Shown here: positions 16,098 to 24,345 of the stretch, piece by piece
How positions within the stretch are numbered: position 1 is the first letter of the stretch
Layout of the letters: each line of letters opens with the position of its first letter
Assembly: GCF_003574675.1 (NCBI RefSeq)
Contig: NZ_QOAZ01000012.1
Coordinates: 29,064-93,063 of the forward strand
Direction: 5' to 3'
From: Azohydromonas sediminis
Lineage (GTDB): Bacteria; Pseudomonadota; Gammaproteobacteria; Burkholderiales; Burkholderiaceae_C
Length of the DNA stretch: 64,000 bases
Made by a program: the position numbers and the translations under genes
The notes under the pieces: model-generated
Told to the model about the DNA's origin: nothing
Seen by the model: only the letters and a program-made list of their open reading frames with translations
Database searches by the model: none

Positions 16098-16784
16098 TCA
16101 GCGCGAGCCGCCGTCGGCGCGTTCGCCGACCGCGCGCGACTCGACGGCGAACACCGCCGCCTCGACACGCGAGCTCAGGTTGAGCTTCGCGAGGATGTGG
16201 CGCACGTGCAGCTTGACGGTGTCGTGGCTGATGTCGAGCGCGCGCGCGATCGCCTTGTTGCTCTGCCCGCGGGCGAGGTGTTCGAGGATCTCGCGCTCGC
16301 GCTCGGTCAGCGACGCGAGCATTCCGGCGCGGTCGGTCGGCCGGCCGCCGCCGGGCTGTTGCAGCATCTGCGCGAGCTTGAACGTCATCGCCGGTGCCAC
16401 CGTCAGCTCGCCGCGCGCGGCGCGGCCGATCGCGGCGATCACCTCGTCGGGCTCCATGTCCTTGAGCAGGTAGCCACGCACGCCGGCGCGCAGCGCCGCC
16501 GCGAGGTCGGCCTCGGAGTCGCTCATCGTCAGGATCAGCGCCGGCGTGTCGATGCCCTCGGCGCGCAAGCGGCGCAGCAGCGTCAGGCCGTCGGTGCCGG
16601 GCATGCGCAGGTCGAGCACGAGCAGGTCGGGCTTTTGCTCGCGCAGCACCGGCAGCACCTCGTCGGCAGTCGCCGCGGCGGCGAGCACCTGCATCTTGCC
16701 GCGGTGGGTCAGCAGGTCGGTCAGCCCGCTGCGGCACAGCGAGTGGTCGTCGACGAGCACGATGCGCAGCGGTGCCGTCGTCAT
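16098..16784 (-). CDS. NarL/FixJ-type response regulator, partner of the adjacent kinase
   Basis: 228 aa. The receiver domain (1-120) has the acidic pair VLVDDH, the phospho-acceptor Asp58 (LLVLDLRMPG) and the conserved Lys in LLKDME. The LuxR-type HTH (about 155-215) reads LTEREREILEHLARGQSNKAI and SHDTVKLHVRHILAKLNL, very like NarL, including TVK.HV.H and the SSRVEAAV helix. NarL binds TACYYMT heptamers; the TACCC-bearing palindromes upstream of dsrA, tusA and soeA are compatible with this class, though with a different spacing. The start codon overlaps the kinase stop by four bases, so the two are one unit. It probably activates sulfur-oxidation genes in the window; this is inference. Confidence 0.93.
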   Translation of the reverse strand: MTTAPLRIVLVDDHSLCRSGLTDLLTHRGKMQVLAAAATADEVLPVLREQKPDLLVLDLRMPGTDGLTLLRRLRAEGIDTPALILTMSDSEADLAAALRAGVRGYLLKDMEPDEVIAAIGRAARGELTVAPAMTFKLAQMLQQPGGGRPTDRAGMLASLTEREREILEHLARGQSNKAIARALDISHDTVKLHVRHILAKLNLSSRVEAAVFAVESRAVGERADGGSR

Positions 16785-18058
16785 GCCGTCGTCCTCGCGT
16801 CGGCGCCGGCACGCGGAAACGCCAGCCGCACGCGCGTGCCGCCGCCGGCGCGCTGCCCGATCTCGAGCTGGCCGCCGAGGCGGCGCGCGCGCTCACCCAT
16901 GATCATCAGCCCGTGGTGCGTCGGCCCGGCCGCTGTGGCGTCGTCGGCCGCGCGCGGGCCGGTGCCGTCGTCCTCGACGACGATCTCGACGAGCCCGTCG
17001 CGCGCGTCGACCGACAGCCACGCGTGGCGCGCTTGGGCGTGCTGCGCGACGTTGGCCAGCGCCTCCTGCACGACGTGGAACGCCTGCGCCTCCTGTTCGG
17101 TGCTGAGCTCGAGCGCGCCGGCGCGGTTGGCGTAGGCGAGCGCGACGCCGGTGCGCGCCGGAAACTGCCGCGCGCAGTCGGCCAGCGCGTGCAGCAGGCC
17201 CTTCGGGTCGACCGGCGCGCGGTAGTGCGTGAGGATCTCGCGCAGGCTCGCGTGCGCCTGCGTGACGGCGCCGCGCACGTCGGCGACGTACTTCAGCGCC
17301 TGTGCGCGCTCGTCGCCCTCGATGGCCTGCTGCAGCAGCGGCAGGCGCATCTTCACGAAGGTCAGCGTCTGCGCGACCGAGTCGTGCACCTCGGCCGCCA
17401 TCAGCTGGCGCTCGGCGAGCACGGTCGCGCGCAGGTGCTCGCGCTCGAGGCGCAGGTGGTCGAGCGCGAGGCCGAGCAGGTCGCCGACGGCGCGCAGCAC
17501 CGTCTGCACGCCGTCGTCGGGACGCACCGCGGTCTCGAAGAACAGGTTGTAGACGCCGAGCATGCGGCCGCGGTGCGCGAGCGGCACCGCCAGCACGTGC
17601 GCGCACGCGCCGCCCGCCGCGCCGCTGGCGCGCACGCCGTGCAGCTTGCAGTCGCCGGCGGCTTCGCTCCACGCGAGCTGCTGGCCGTGGGTGGCCACGC
17701 CGCACACGCCGCAGTGGCGGTCGACGAGTGCCTCGGCCTGCGCGACCTCGGGCGCCAGACCGAGGTGACCGACCAGTCGCAGCCGCCGCGTCTCGTCGCA
17801 GAACACGCGCACCGCACCGGCCTGGGCGCCGGCCAGCGTGACGATCGGCAGCAGGAAGCGGTGCAGCAGCGCCTCGACGTCGTGGCCGGCGCCGAGGTCG
17901 GCCGTGATCTCGGCCAGCAGGCTGGCATCGGGCGGACGCTGCGCATCGGCGCTGCCGCCGCTCGTGCGGTCTAAAGAGGAGATCATCGAGGCTGGCGCGC
18001 CTGTGACTGGGGTGGCTGGGAATGGCGCATTGGAACCGGTCCGCGCCGGTTTTGCCAT
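16781..18058 (-). CDS. Histidine kinase with cysteine-bearing GAF domain (NarX/NreB-like output)
   Basis: About 425 aa, soluble, with no membrane helices. A GAF domain (about 50-200) contains Cys116-x2-Cys119 (RHCGVCG), Cys137 (GDCKLHG) and Cys152 (GACAH), a set that could hold an iron-sulfur cluster or sense thiol/persulfide state. HisKA_3 follows with His225 (AAEVHDSVAQ), then an HATPase (EALANVAQHAQ, then DDGTGP and HHGLMIMGERARRLGG). Cytoplasmic NarX/NreB-type kinases with cysteine sensors respond to oxygen or redox. Start is uncertain: ATG 18058 (MAKPARTG), ATG 17989 (MISSLDR) and ATG 18199 are in frame; I chose 18058 because 18199 would lie inside the operator region. Divergent from soeA. 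Confidence 0.9.
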   Translation of the reverse strand: MAKPARTGSNAPFPATPVTGAPASMISSLDRTSGGSADAQRPPDASLLAEITADLGAGHDVEALLHRFLLPIVTLAGAQAGAVRVFCDETRRLRLVGHLGLAPEVAQAEALVDRHCGVCGVATHGQQLAWSEAAGDCKLHGVRASGAAGGACAHVLAVPLAHRGRMLGVYNLFFETAVRPDDGVQTVLRAVGDLLGLALDHLRLEREHLRATVLAERQLMAAEVHDSVAQTLTFVKMRLPLLQQAIEGDERAQALKYVADVRGAVTQAHASLREILTHYRAPVDPKGLLHALADCARQFPARTGVALAYANRAGALELSTEQEAQAFHVVQEALANVAQHAQARHAWLSVDARDGLVEIVVEDDGTGPRAADDATAAGPTHHGLMIMGERARRLGGQLEIGQRAGGGTRVRLAFPRAGADARTTA

Positions 18059-18201
18059 CGGGCGCGACCCGATACCCCCCGGCCTACCTCGGCCGCCACC
18101 TTCCCCCGCTGCTCGCGCGTCGACTCGCCGGTCGCGCGGCAGCCAGGCCGTGGCGCCGACGCGGCCGCTTGCGCGCTGGCCGTGACCGGCGGCGGTCATC
18201 C

Positions 18202-18241
18202 CCCAGATGGGTTACACGCCATTACCCGTCCCGGCTATAGA
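18202..18241 (+). promoter_or_regulatory. Paired ACCC-N4-GGG palindromes upstream of soeABC
   Basis: CCC-AGAT-GGGTTA (18202-18214, centre 18206.5) and TTACCC-GTCC-CGGCTA (18222-18237, centre 18229.5) are 23 bp apart. CTATAG/TATAGA at 18235-18241 is a good -10 immediately after the proximal site, leaving a leader of about 100 bases before soeA. The motif lies in the divergent gap with the sensor kinase gene, so it may also control the two-component system itself. Confidence 0.68.
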
Positions 18242-18351
18242 CGCTGCAATGCCCCCTTTTGCCTAATGGCGACAGGAGACACCCCCGGCTGCCCCCCCGG
18301 CGGTCGGGGCCACGCATGCCGGCCCCGCGTCGGCCGCATGAACGACAACGA

Positions 18352-21264
18352 ATGGCGCCGACCCCGCTGCACGACCCGACCGCGCCGCCGATTCCCGGCG
18401 CCAAGACCGAGACGCGCAACACCACGTGCTACATGTGCGCGTGCCGCTGCGGCATCCGCGTGCACCTGCGCGACAGGCCGAACGGCCCCGAGGTGCGCTA
18501 CATCGAAGGCAACCCCGAGCACCCGCTGAACCAGGGCGTGATCTGCGCCAAGGGCAGCTCGGGGATCATGAAGCAGTACTCGCCGGCGCGCCTGACGCAG
18601 CCGCTGCTGCGCCGCCCGGGCACCGAGCGCGGCGCGGCGCAGTACGACGCGATCTCGTGGGAGCAGGCGTTCGCGCTGCTGACCGAGCGCCTCGCGAAGA
18701 TCCGCGCGACCGACCCGAAGCAGTTCGCCCTGTTCACCGGGCGCGACCAGATGCAGGCGCTCACGGGCCTGTTCGCGCGCCAGTTCGGCACGCCGAACTA
18801 CGCCGCGCACGGCGGTTTCTGCTCGGTGAACATGGCCGCCGGGATGATCTACACGATCGGCGGCTCGTTCTGGGAGTTCGGCGGCCCCGACCTCGACCGC
18901 GCGAAGCTGTTCGTGATGATCGGCACCGCCGAGGACCACCACAGCAACCCGCTGAAGATCGCGATCAGCAAGTTCAAGCGCGCGGGCGGGCGCTTCGTGT
19001 CGATCAACCCGGTGCGCACCGGTTACTCGGCGATCGCCGACGAGTGGGTGCCGATCAGGCCGGGCACCGACGGCGCGCTGCTGCTCGCGCTGATCCACGA
19101 GATCGTCGCGCTCGGCCTGTACGACCGCGACTTCATCGCGCGCTACACCAACGCCGGCCAGCTCGTGAACCAGGACGCGGCGAGCGACGCGTTCGGCATG
19201 ATGCTGCGCAACCCCGACGGCGACGTCGTCAACCCGCTGCGCCCGCACAATTTCTACTGGTGGGACCGCCACACGGGCAAGCCGGTGGCCGACCACACCG
19301 AAGGCGCCGACCCGGCGCTGCTCGGCCGCTTCACGATGCCCGACGGCACGCCCGCGGTGCCCGCCTTCCAGCTGCTCGTCGACCGCGTCAAGGACTGCAC
19401 GCCCGAGTGGGCCGCCGGCATCACCGGCATCCCGGCGGCGACGATCCGGCGGCTGGCGCACGAGATCGGCATCACGGCGCGCGACCAGCGCATCGAGCTG
19501 CCGATCGCGTGGACCGACTGCTGGGGCCAGCGCCACAAGTCGGTGATCGGCCGGCCCGTCGCGTTCCACGCGATGCGCGGGCTGGCCGCGCACAGCAACG
19601 GCTTCCACACGATCCGCTCGCTCGCGATCCTGATGAGCCTGCTCGGCACGATCGACCGCCCGGGGGGCTTTCGCCACAAGGCGCCGTACCCGCGCGCCGT
19701 GCCGCCGAACGCACGACCGCCGAAGGGCCCGCAGGCCGTGCAGCCGAACAAGCCGCTCGACGGCGCGCCGCTGGGCTGGCCCGAGAGCCCCGACGACCTG
19801 TTCGTCGACGAGCGCGGCGAGCCGGTGCGCATCGACAAGGGCTTCAGCTGGGAGCACCCGCTGTCGGCGCACGGGCTGATGCACAACGTCATCACCAACG
19901 CCTGGCGCGGCGACCCGTACCCGATCGACACGCTGCTGATCTTCATGGCCAACATGGCGTGGAACTCGACGATGAACACGTCCGAGGTCCGCAAGATGCT
20001 GAACGACAAGCGGCCCGACGGCGAGTACAAGATCCCGTTCCTCGTCGTGTGCGACGCGTTCCAGTCGGAGATGACGGCGTTCGCCGACCTGATCCTGCCC
20101 GACACGACGTACCTCGAGCGGCACGACTGCATGTCGATCCTCGACCGCCCGATCAGCGAGTTCGACGGTCCGGTCGACGCGGTGCGCGTCCCGGTGCTGC
20201 CGCCGCTGGGGCAGTGCAAGCCGTTCCAGGAGGTGCTCGTCGAGCTCGCGAGCCGGCTGAAGCTGCCGGCGTTCACGAACGCCGACGGCAGCCGCAAGTT
20301 CAAGGACTACCCCGACTTCATCGTCAACTACGAGACCGCGCCCGGCTCGGGCATCGGCTTCCTCGCCGGCTGGCGCGGCAAGGACGGCAGCCAGTCGATG
20401 CGCGGCGAGCCGAACCCGCGCCAGTGGGAGATGTACGCGCAGAACCACTGCGTCCATCACCACGTGCTGCCGCCCGAGGCGCAGTACATGCGCAACTGGA
20501 ACCGCGACTACATGGCGTGGGCGCAGAAGAACGGCCTGCGGCGCGACAACGACCCGATCGTCATCCACCTGTACTCCGAGTTCCTGCACAGCTTCCGCCT
20601 CGCGGCGCAGGGCCGGCGCGCCGGCAAGCAGCCGCCCGCGCGGCTGCGCGAGCGCGTGGCGACCTACTTCGACGCGCTGCCGTTCTGGTACGAGCCTCTG
20701 GAGGCGAAGGCGACCGACCTCGCGCGCTACCCGCTCAACGCCGTGACGCAGCGGCCGATGGCGATGTACCACTCGTGGGACTCGCAGAACGCCTGGCTGC
20801 GCCAGATCCACACCCACAACTACCTCTACGTCAATCCGGTCACGGCGCGCACCGCGGGGGTGGCCGACGGCGGCTGGATGTGGGTCGAGTCGCCCTGGGG
20901 CAAGGTGCGCTGCATGTGCCGCCACTCCGAGGCCGTCGAGCCCGGCACGGTGTGGACGTGGAACGCGATCGGCAAGTCGGCCGGCGCGTGGTCGCTGGCC
21001 GACGACGCCAACGAGTCGCGGCGCGGCTTCCTGCTCAACCACCTGATCAGCGAGGAGCTGCCCGTCGCGCAGGGCGGCGCGGTGTCGAACTCGGACCCGA
21101 TCACCGGCCAGGCCGCGTGGTACGACGTGCGCGTGCGCATCTACCCGGCGCAGCCCGACGAGCCGGCAACGACGTGGCCGCAGTTCGAGCCGATGCCGCG
21201 GCTGCCGGGCATGCCGATCGAGCCGCCGAAGGCGCGCGCGTGGATGGCGGGGGGCGAGAAGTGA
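18352..21264 (+). CDS. soeA: Cytoplasmic sulfite dehydrogenase molybdopterin subunit SoeA
   Basis: 970 aa, molybdopterin oxidoreductase of the Phs/Psr/Soe group. The N-terminal [4Fe-4S] motif is C26-x2-C29-x3-C33 with C65 (CYMCACRCG, then GVICAKG). Mo-bis-MGD segments follow, and a dinucleotide-binding C-terminal domain is at about 830-950. There is no twin-arginine signal, which separates cytoplasmic SoeA from exported Phs/Psr/Ttr enzymes. Role: oxidises sulfite made by DsrAB to sulfate, giving electrons to SoeB/SoeC and quinone. ATG 18352 (MAPTPLHDP) places the cluster motif at the usual distance; an in-frame TTG at 18259 adds an Arg/Pro-rich, non-conserved stretch. It shares its upstream region with the two-component system. 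Confidence 0.92.
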   Translation: MAPTPLHDPTAPPIPGAKTETRNTTCYMCACRCGIRVHLRDRPNGPEVRYIEGNPEHPLNQGVICAKGSSGIMKQYSPARLTQPLLRRPGTERGAAQYDAISWEQAFALLTERLAKIRATDPKQFALFTGRDQMQALTGLFARQFGTPNYAAHGGFCSVNMAAGMIYTIGGSFWEFGGPDLDRAKLFVMIGTAEDHHSNPLKIAISKFKRAGGRFVSINPVRTGYSAIADEWVPIRPGTDGALLLALIHEIVALGLYDRDFIARYTNAGQLVNQDAASDAFGMMLRNPDGDVVNPLRPHNFYWWDRHTGKPVADHTEGADPALLGRFTMPDGTPAVPAFQLLVDRVKDCTPEWAAGITGIPAATIRRLAHEIGITARDQRIELPIAWTDCWGQRHKSVIGRPVAFHAMRGLAAHSNGFHTIRSLAILMSLLGTIDRPGGFRHKAPYPRAVPPNARPPKGPQAVQPNKPLDGAPLGWPESPDDLFVDERGEPVRIDKGFSWEHPLSAHGLMHNVITNAWRGDPYPIDTLLIFMANMAWNSTMNTSEVRKMLNDKRPDGEYKIPFLVVCDAFQSEMTAFADLILPDTTYLERHDCMSILDRPISEFDGPVDAVRVPVLPPLGQCKPFQEVLVELASRLKLPAFTNADGSRKFKDYPDFIVNYETAPGSGIGFLAGWRGKDGSQSMRGEPNPRQWEMYAQNHCVHHHVLPPEAQYMRNWNRDYMAWAQKNGLRRDNDPIVIHLYSEFLHSFRLAAQGRRAGKQPPARLRERVATYFDALPFWYEPLEAKATDLARYPLNAVTQRPMAMYHSWDSQNAWLRQIHTHNYLYVNPVTARTAGVADGGWMWVESPWGKVRCMCRHSEAVEPGTVWTWNAIGKSAGAWSLADDANESRRGFLLNHLISEELPVAQGGAVSNSDPITGQAAWYDVRVRIYPAQPDEPATTWPQFEPMPRLPGMPIEPPKARAWMAGGEK

Positions 21265-21292
21265 CGCAGCTCCTGTCTCAGGAGGGCAAGCT

Positions 21293-22018
21293 GTGACCCA
21301 GCTTGCGTTGGTGATCGACCTCAACGTCTGCGTCGGCTGCCACGCCTGCGTGACGAGCTGCAAGCAGTGGAACACGTCAGGCGCGGCCGGCCCGCTCGTT
21401 GACCTCGACCCCTACGGCGCCGACCCGAGCGGCACCTTCTTCAACCGCGTGATGACGTTCGAGGTCGGCGAATACCCGAACACGCAGACGGTGCACTTCC
21501 CGAAGAGCTGCCTGCACTGCGAGGATCCGCCGTGCGTGCCGGTGTGCCCGACCGGCGCGAGCTACAAGCGCGCCGAGGACGGCATCGTGCTCGTCGACTA
21601 CGACAAGTGCATCGGCTGCAAGTACTGCAGCTGGGCCTGCCCCTACGGCGCGCGCGAGCTCGACGAGCAGCGCAAGGTGATGACCAAGTGCACGCTGTGC
21701 GTCGACCGCGTCACCGACACGACGCTGCCGCTGGCCGAGCGCAAGCCGGCATGCGTGCTCGCGTGCCCCCCGGGGGCGCGCCTCTTCGGCGACATCCACG
21801 ACCCGGCCTCCGACGCGGCCAAGGCGATCGCCGAGCGCGGCGGCTACGCGCTGATGCCCGAATGGGGCACGAAGCCGGCCAACCACTACCTGCCACGCCG
21901 GCGCACCGAGATCACGATCCACCCCGAGAACCTGCAGCGCGTCGACAATCCGCTGCAGGTCGACGGCCTGCAGCCGGCGTCGCCCGCCGGCCCCGGCCGC
22001 GAAGACTTCGCCACCTGA
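21293..22018 (+). CDS. soeB: Sulfite dehydrogenase iron-sulfur subunit SoeB
   Basis: 241 aa ferredoxin-type electron-transfer subunit with four cysteine groups for [4Fe-4S] clusters: CVGCHACVTSCKQW (about 11-24), CLHCEDPPCVPVCP (about 68-81), CIGCKYCSWACPYG (about 104-117) and CTLC with a later CVLACPPG. This DmsB/PsrB-like four-cluster layout links SoeA to the membrane anchor SoeC. GTG 21293 is chosen because AGGAGGG lies 6 bases upstream and the protein starts in the family style (TQLALVIDLNVCVGC). It is 28 bases after soeA, with soeC starting one base after its stop. Confidence 0.94.
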   Translation: MTQLALVIDLNVCVGCHACVTSCKQWNTSGAAGPLVDLDPYGADPSGTFFNRVMTFEVGEYPNTQTVHFPKSCLHCEDPPCVPVCPTGASYKRAEDGIVLVDYDKCIGCKYCSWACPYGARELDEQRKVMTKCTLCVDRVTDTTLPLAERKPACVLACPPGARLFGDIHDPASDAAKAIAERGGYALMPEWGTKPANHYLPRRRTEITIHPENLQRVDNPLQVDGLQPASPAGPGREDFAT

Positions 22019-22019
22019 C

Positions 22020-22952
22020 ATGCAACCGGCGTTTTCCGTCATCTTCCTGACGACGCTGATCGGCGCGGCGCAGGGCCTGTTCCTCGCGCTGTTCGCCGCC
22101 GAGCTCGCCGGCTTCGGCACGGGCGACGGGCAGGCGCGCTTCCTCGCGTTCGGCGGCGTCGTGGCCGTCGTGCTGACCGGGCTGGGCCTCGCCGCGTCGT
22201 TCTTCCACCTCGGCCGGCCCGAGCGCGCGTGGCGCGCCGCGGCGATGTGGCGCACGTCGTGGTTGTCGCGCGAAGTCATCGTGCTGCCGGCCTTCGGCGG
22301 CCTCGCGCTCGCGTGGGCGGCGGCGCACGCGCTCGGCCTGCCGGCCACGCGCGCGCTCGGCGCTGCTGCGGCGCTCGCGGCGCTGGCACTGTTCGTCTGC
22401 ACCGCGATGATCTACGCGTCGGTGCGCTTCATCCAGGAGTGGGCGAGTGCGCTGACCGTCGTCAACTACCTCGTGCTCGGCTGCGCATCGGGGCTCACGC
22501 TGGCATCGGCGCTGGCGGCGGCGCAAGCGCCGGCACTGGCGCGGCCGTTCGCGCTCGCGGCACTGGCGCTGACGCTCGCGGGGCTCGTCACGCGCGGCGC
22601 GTCGCTGGTGCGCAACGCGCGGCTGAAGCCGAAGTCGACGCTGCAGACCGCGATCGGCGTCAAACACCCGCGCGTCGTGCAGCGCTCGATGGGCTTCATG
22701 GGCGGCTCGTTCAACACCCGCGAGTTCTTTCACGGCCGGACCCCCGCCGTGCTGGCCAACGTCAAGTGGGCCTTCGTCGCGCTGGCGTTCGTGCTGCCGC
22801 TGGCGCTGCTGGCACTCGGCCTGGGCAGCGCGTCGGCGACGTGGTTCGCGCTCGCGTTCGCGGTGCAGTACGTGGGCCTGCTGGCCGAGCGCTGGTTCTT
22901 CTTCGCGCAGGCCAACCACCCGCAGAACCTGTACTACCAGGTGGTCGGCTGA
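22020..22952 (+). CDS. soeC: Sulfite dehydrogenase membrane anchor SoeC (DmsC/NrfD-like)
   Basis: 310 aa with about eight hydrophobic helices, starting MQPAFSVIFLTTLIGAAQGL. Helix pairs with GLGLAASFFHLGRPERAWRA (about 58-77) and WLSREVIVLPAF are typical of DmsC-type anchors, which carry electrons from the iron-sulfur subunit to quinone. No heme-binding histidine pair was assigned. The order soeA-soeB-soeC and one-base spacing make assignment to the Soe complex firm. The downstream TSUP gene overlaps-adjoins directly, extending the operon. Confidence 0.93.
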   Translation: MQPAFSVIFLTTLIGAAQGLFLALFAAELAGFGTGDGQARFLAFGGVVAVVLTGLGLAASFFHLGRPERAWRAAAMWRTSWLSREVIVLPAFGGLALAWAAAHALGLPATRALGAAAALAALALFVCTAMIYASVRFIQEWASALTVVNYLVLGCASGLTLASALAAAQAPALARPFALAALALTLAGLVTRGASLVRNARLKPKSTLQTAIGVKHPRVVQRSMGFMGGSFNTREFFHGRTPAVLANVKWAFVALAFVLPLALLALGLGSASATWFALAFAVQYVGLLAERWFFFAQANHPQNLYYQVVG

Positions 22953-23906
22953 ATGCGTGACCTGCGCTGCGCCGTCGCCCCGCTGCGGCCCGTGTTCGCC
23001 GCGGCCGTGCTCGCCGCCGCCGCGCTGCCGGCGCATGCGGCCTCCGCGGCAGCGCCGGGGACTCCGTGGTGGGTCTGGCCGCTGGCGCTGTTCGTCGCGT
23101 GCTTTCTGATGGGCATCGTCGCAGTGCCGGCGGGCATCGGCGGCGGCACGCTGTTCGTGCCGATCGTCGGCGGCTTCTTCCCGTTCCACCTCGACTTCGT
23201 GCGCGGCGCCGGGCTGCTCGTCGCGCTGGCCAGCGCGCTGGCGGCGGCGCCGACGCTGATGCGCAGCGGACTGGCGAGCGTGCGCCTGGCACTGCCGCTG
23301 GCGCTGCTCGCGTCGGCGAGCTCGATCGCGGGCGCGCTGCTCGGGCTGGCGCTGCCGGTGGCGGTGGTGCAGACGGCGCTGGGCGTCATCGTGCTGGGCA
23401 TCGTCGCGCTGATGTTCCTGGCCAAGAAGAGCGAGTTCCCGCACGTGGAGCGGCCCGACGCGCTCGGCCGTGCGCTGCAGCTGCACGGTGTCTTCACCGA
23501 CGGCGCCACCGGGCGGCGCGTCGAGTGGCAGGTGCACCGCACGCCGCTGGGGCTGGTCGTGTTCCTCGGCATCGGCGTGCTCGCCGGCATGTTCGGCATC
23601 GGCGCCGGCTGGGCCAACGTGCCGGCGCTGAACCTGCTGATGGGCGCGCCGCTGAAGGTCTCGGCCGGCACGTCGGGGCTGGTGCTGTCGCTCGTCGACT
23701 CGTCGGCGGCGTGGGTCTACGTCAACAAGGGCGCGGTGTTGCCGATGATCGCGGTGCCGTCGGTGGTCGGCATGATGCTCGGCGCCAAGATCGGCGCGCG
23801 GCTGCTGACGGTGCTCAAGGCGTCGGTGATCCGCAAGATGGTGATCGCGCTGCTGCTGTTCGCCGGCGTGCGCGCGCTGCTCAAGGGACTGGGGGTGTGG
23901 CCGTGA
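22953..23906 (+). CDS. TSUP (TauE/SafE) family permease, probable sulfur-anion exporter
   Basis: 317 aa. An N-terminal hydrophobic segment (LRPVFAAAVLAAAALPAHA) may be a signal peptide or first helix, followed by two TauE/SafE repeats. Typical motifs are AVPAGIGGGTLFVPIVGGFF (about 50-69) and GIGVLAGMFGIGAGWANVPA (about 207-226), which include the family's glycine-rich turns. TSUP proteins move sulfite, sulfonates or sulfoacetate; next to soeABC, export of sulfite or uptake of a related anion is the natural guess. ATG 22953 follows the soeC stop with no gap, and its end overlaps the next gene (GTGA). Confidence 0.92.
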   Translation: MRDLRCAVAPLRPVFAAAVLAAAALPAHAASAAAPGTPWWVWPLALFVACFLMGIVAVPAGIGGGTLFVPIVGGFFPFHLDFVRGAGLLVALASALAAAPTLMRSGLASVRLALPLALLASASSIAGALLGLALPVAVVQTALGVIVLGIVALMFLAKKSEFPHVERPDALGRALQLHGVFTDGATGRRVEWQVHRTPLGLVVFLGIGVLAGMFGIGAGWANVPALNLLMGAPLKVSAGTSGLVLSLVDSSAAWVYVNKGAVLPMIAVPSVVGMMLGAKIGARLLTVLKASVIRKMVIALLLFAGVRALLKGLGVWP

Positions 23907-24325
23907 GTGCCGCGTCGCCGGGCAGCGGGCAGCCGCCCGAGCAGGTCCTGTACGCGCGGCTGCTCGACGCGGGCACGCGCATCGGGCTGGCCGTGCTCGT
24001 CGCCGCGTTCGTCGCCTATGCGTTCGGGTTCGTCACGCCGCACGTGCCGCTCGAACGCCTGCCCGAGGTCTGGACGCTGCCGGTGTCGCAGTTCCTCGAG
24101 GCCACGGGGCTGCCCGCCGGCTGGCAGTGGGTGCGCTTCGCGCACCGCGGCGACGTCGCGAACCTGGTCGGCATCGCGGTGCTGGCCGGCTGCTCGCTGT
24201 TGGCGCTCATTGCGCTGGTGGGGCTGTACCTGCGCCGTGGCGAGCGGCTGTACGCCGCGATCTGCGCGGCCGAAATCGCCGTCGTCGTGCTCGCCGCCTC
24301 CGGCGTGCTGACGGCCGGGCACTGA
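23903..24325 (+). CDS. Small membrane protein linked to the TSUP permease (DUF1634-like)
   Basis: 140 aa with three hydrophobic helices: GTRIGLAVLVAAFVAYAFGF, VANLVGIAVLAGCSLLALIA, and AAICAAEIAVVVLAAS. Small proteins of this type often accompany TSUP permeases (the DUF1634 group); the match here is by context and size rather than a firm motif. A periplasmic or cytoplasmic loop of about 45 residues with Pro/Leu/Trp (PLERLPEVWTLPVSQFLE) lies between helices one and two. GTG 23903 overlaps the permease stop. It may be an accessory subunit. Confidence 0.8.
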   Translation: MSAASPGSGQPPEQVLYARLLDAGTRIGLAVLVAAFVAYAFGFVTPHVPLERLPEVWTLPVSQFLEATGLPAGWQWVRFAHRGDVANLVGIAVLAGCSLLALIALVGLYLRRGERLYAAICAAEIAVVVLAASGVLTAGH

Positions 24326-24345
24326 CGCGCCGCGGAGGGCACGCG

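Noticed and set aside
14041..16896. Long open frame antisense to recQ and running into the response regulator region
   Set aside because: Composition typical of antisense GC shadow; recQ has complete motifs on the other strand.
18259..18351. Upstream TTG start for soeA giving a 1001-aa protein
   Set aside because: The extra 31 residues are Arg/Pro-rich and unlike the family; ATG 18352 places the iron-sulfur motif at the normal distance.
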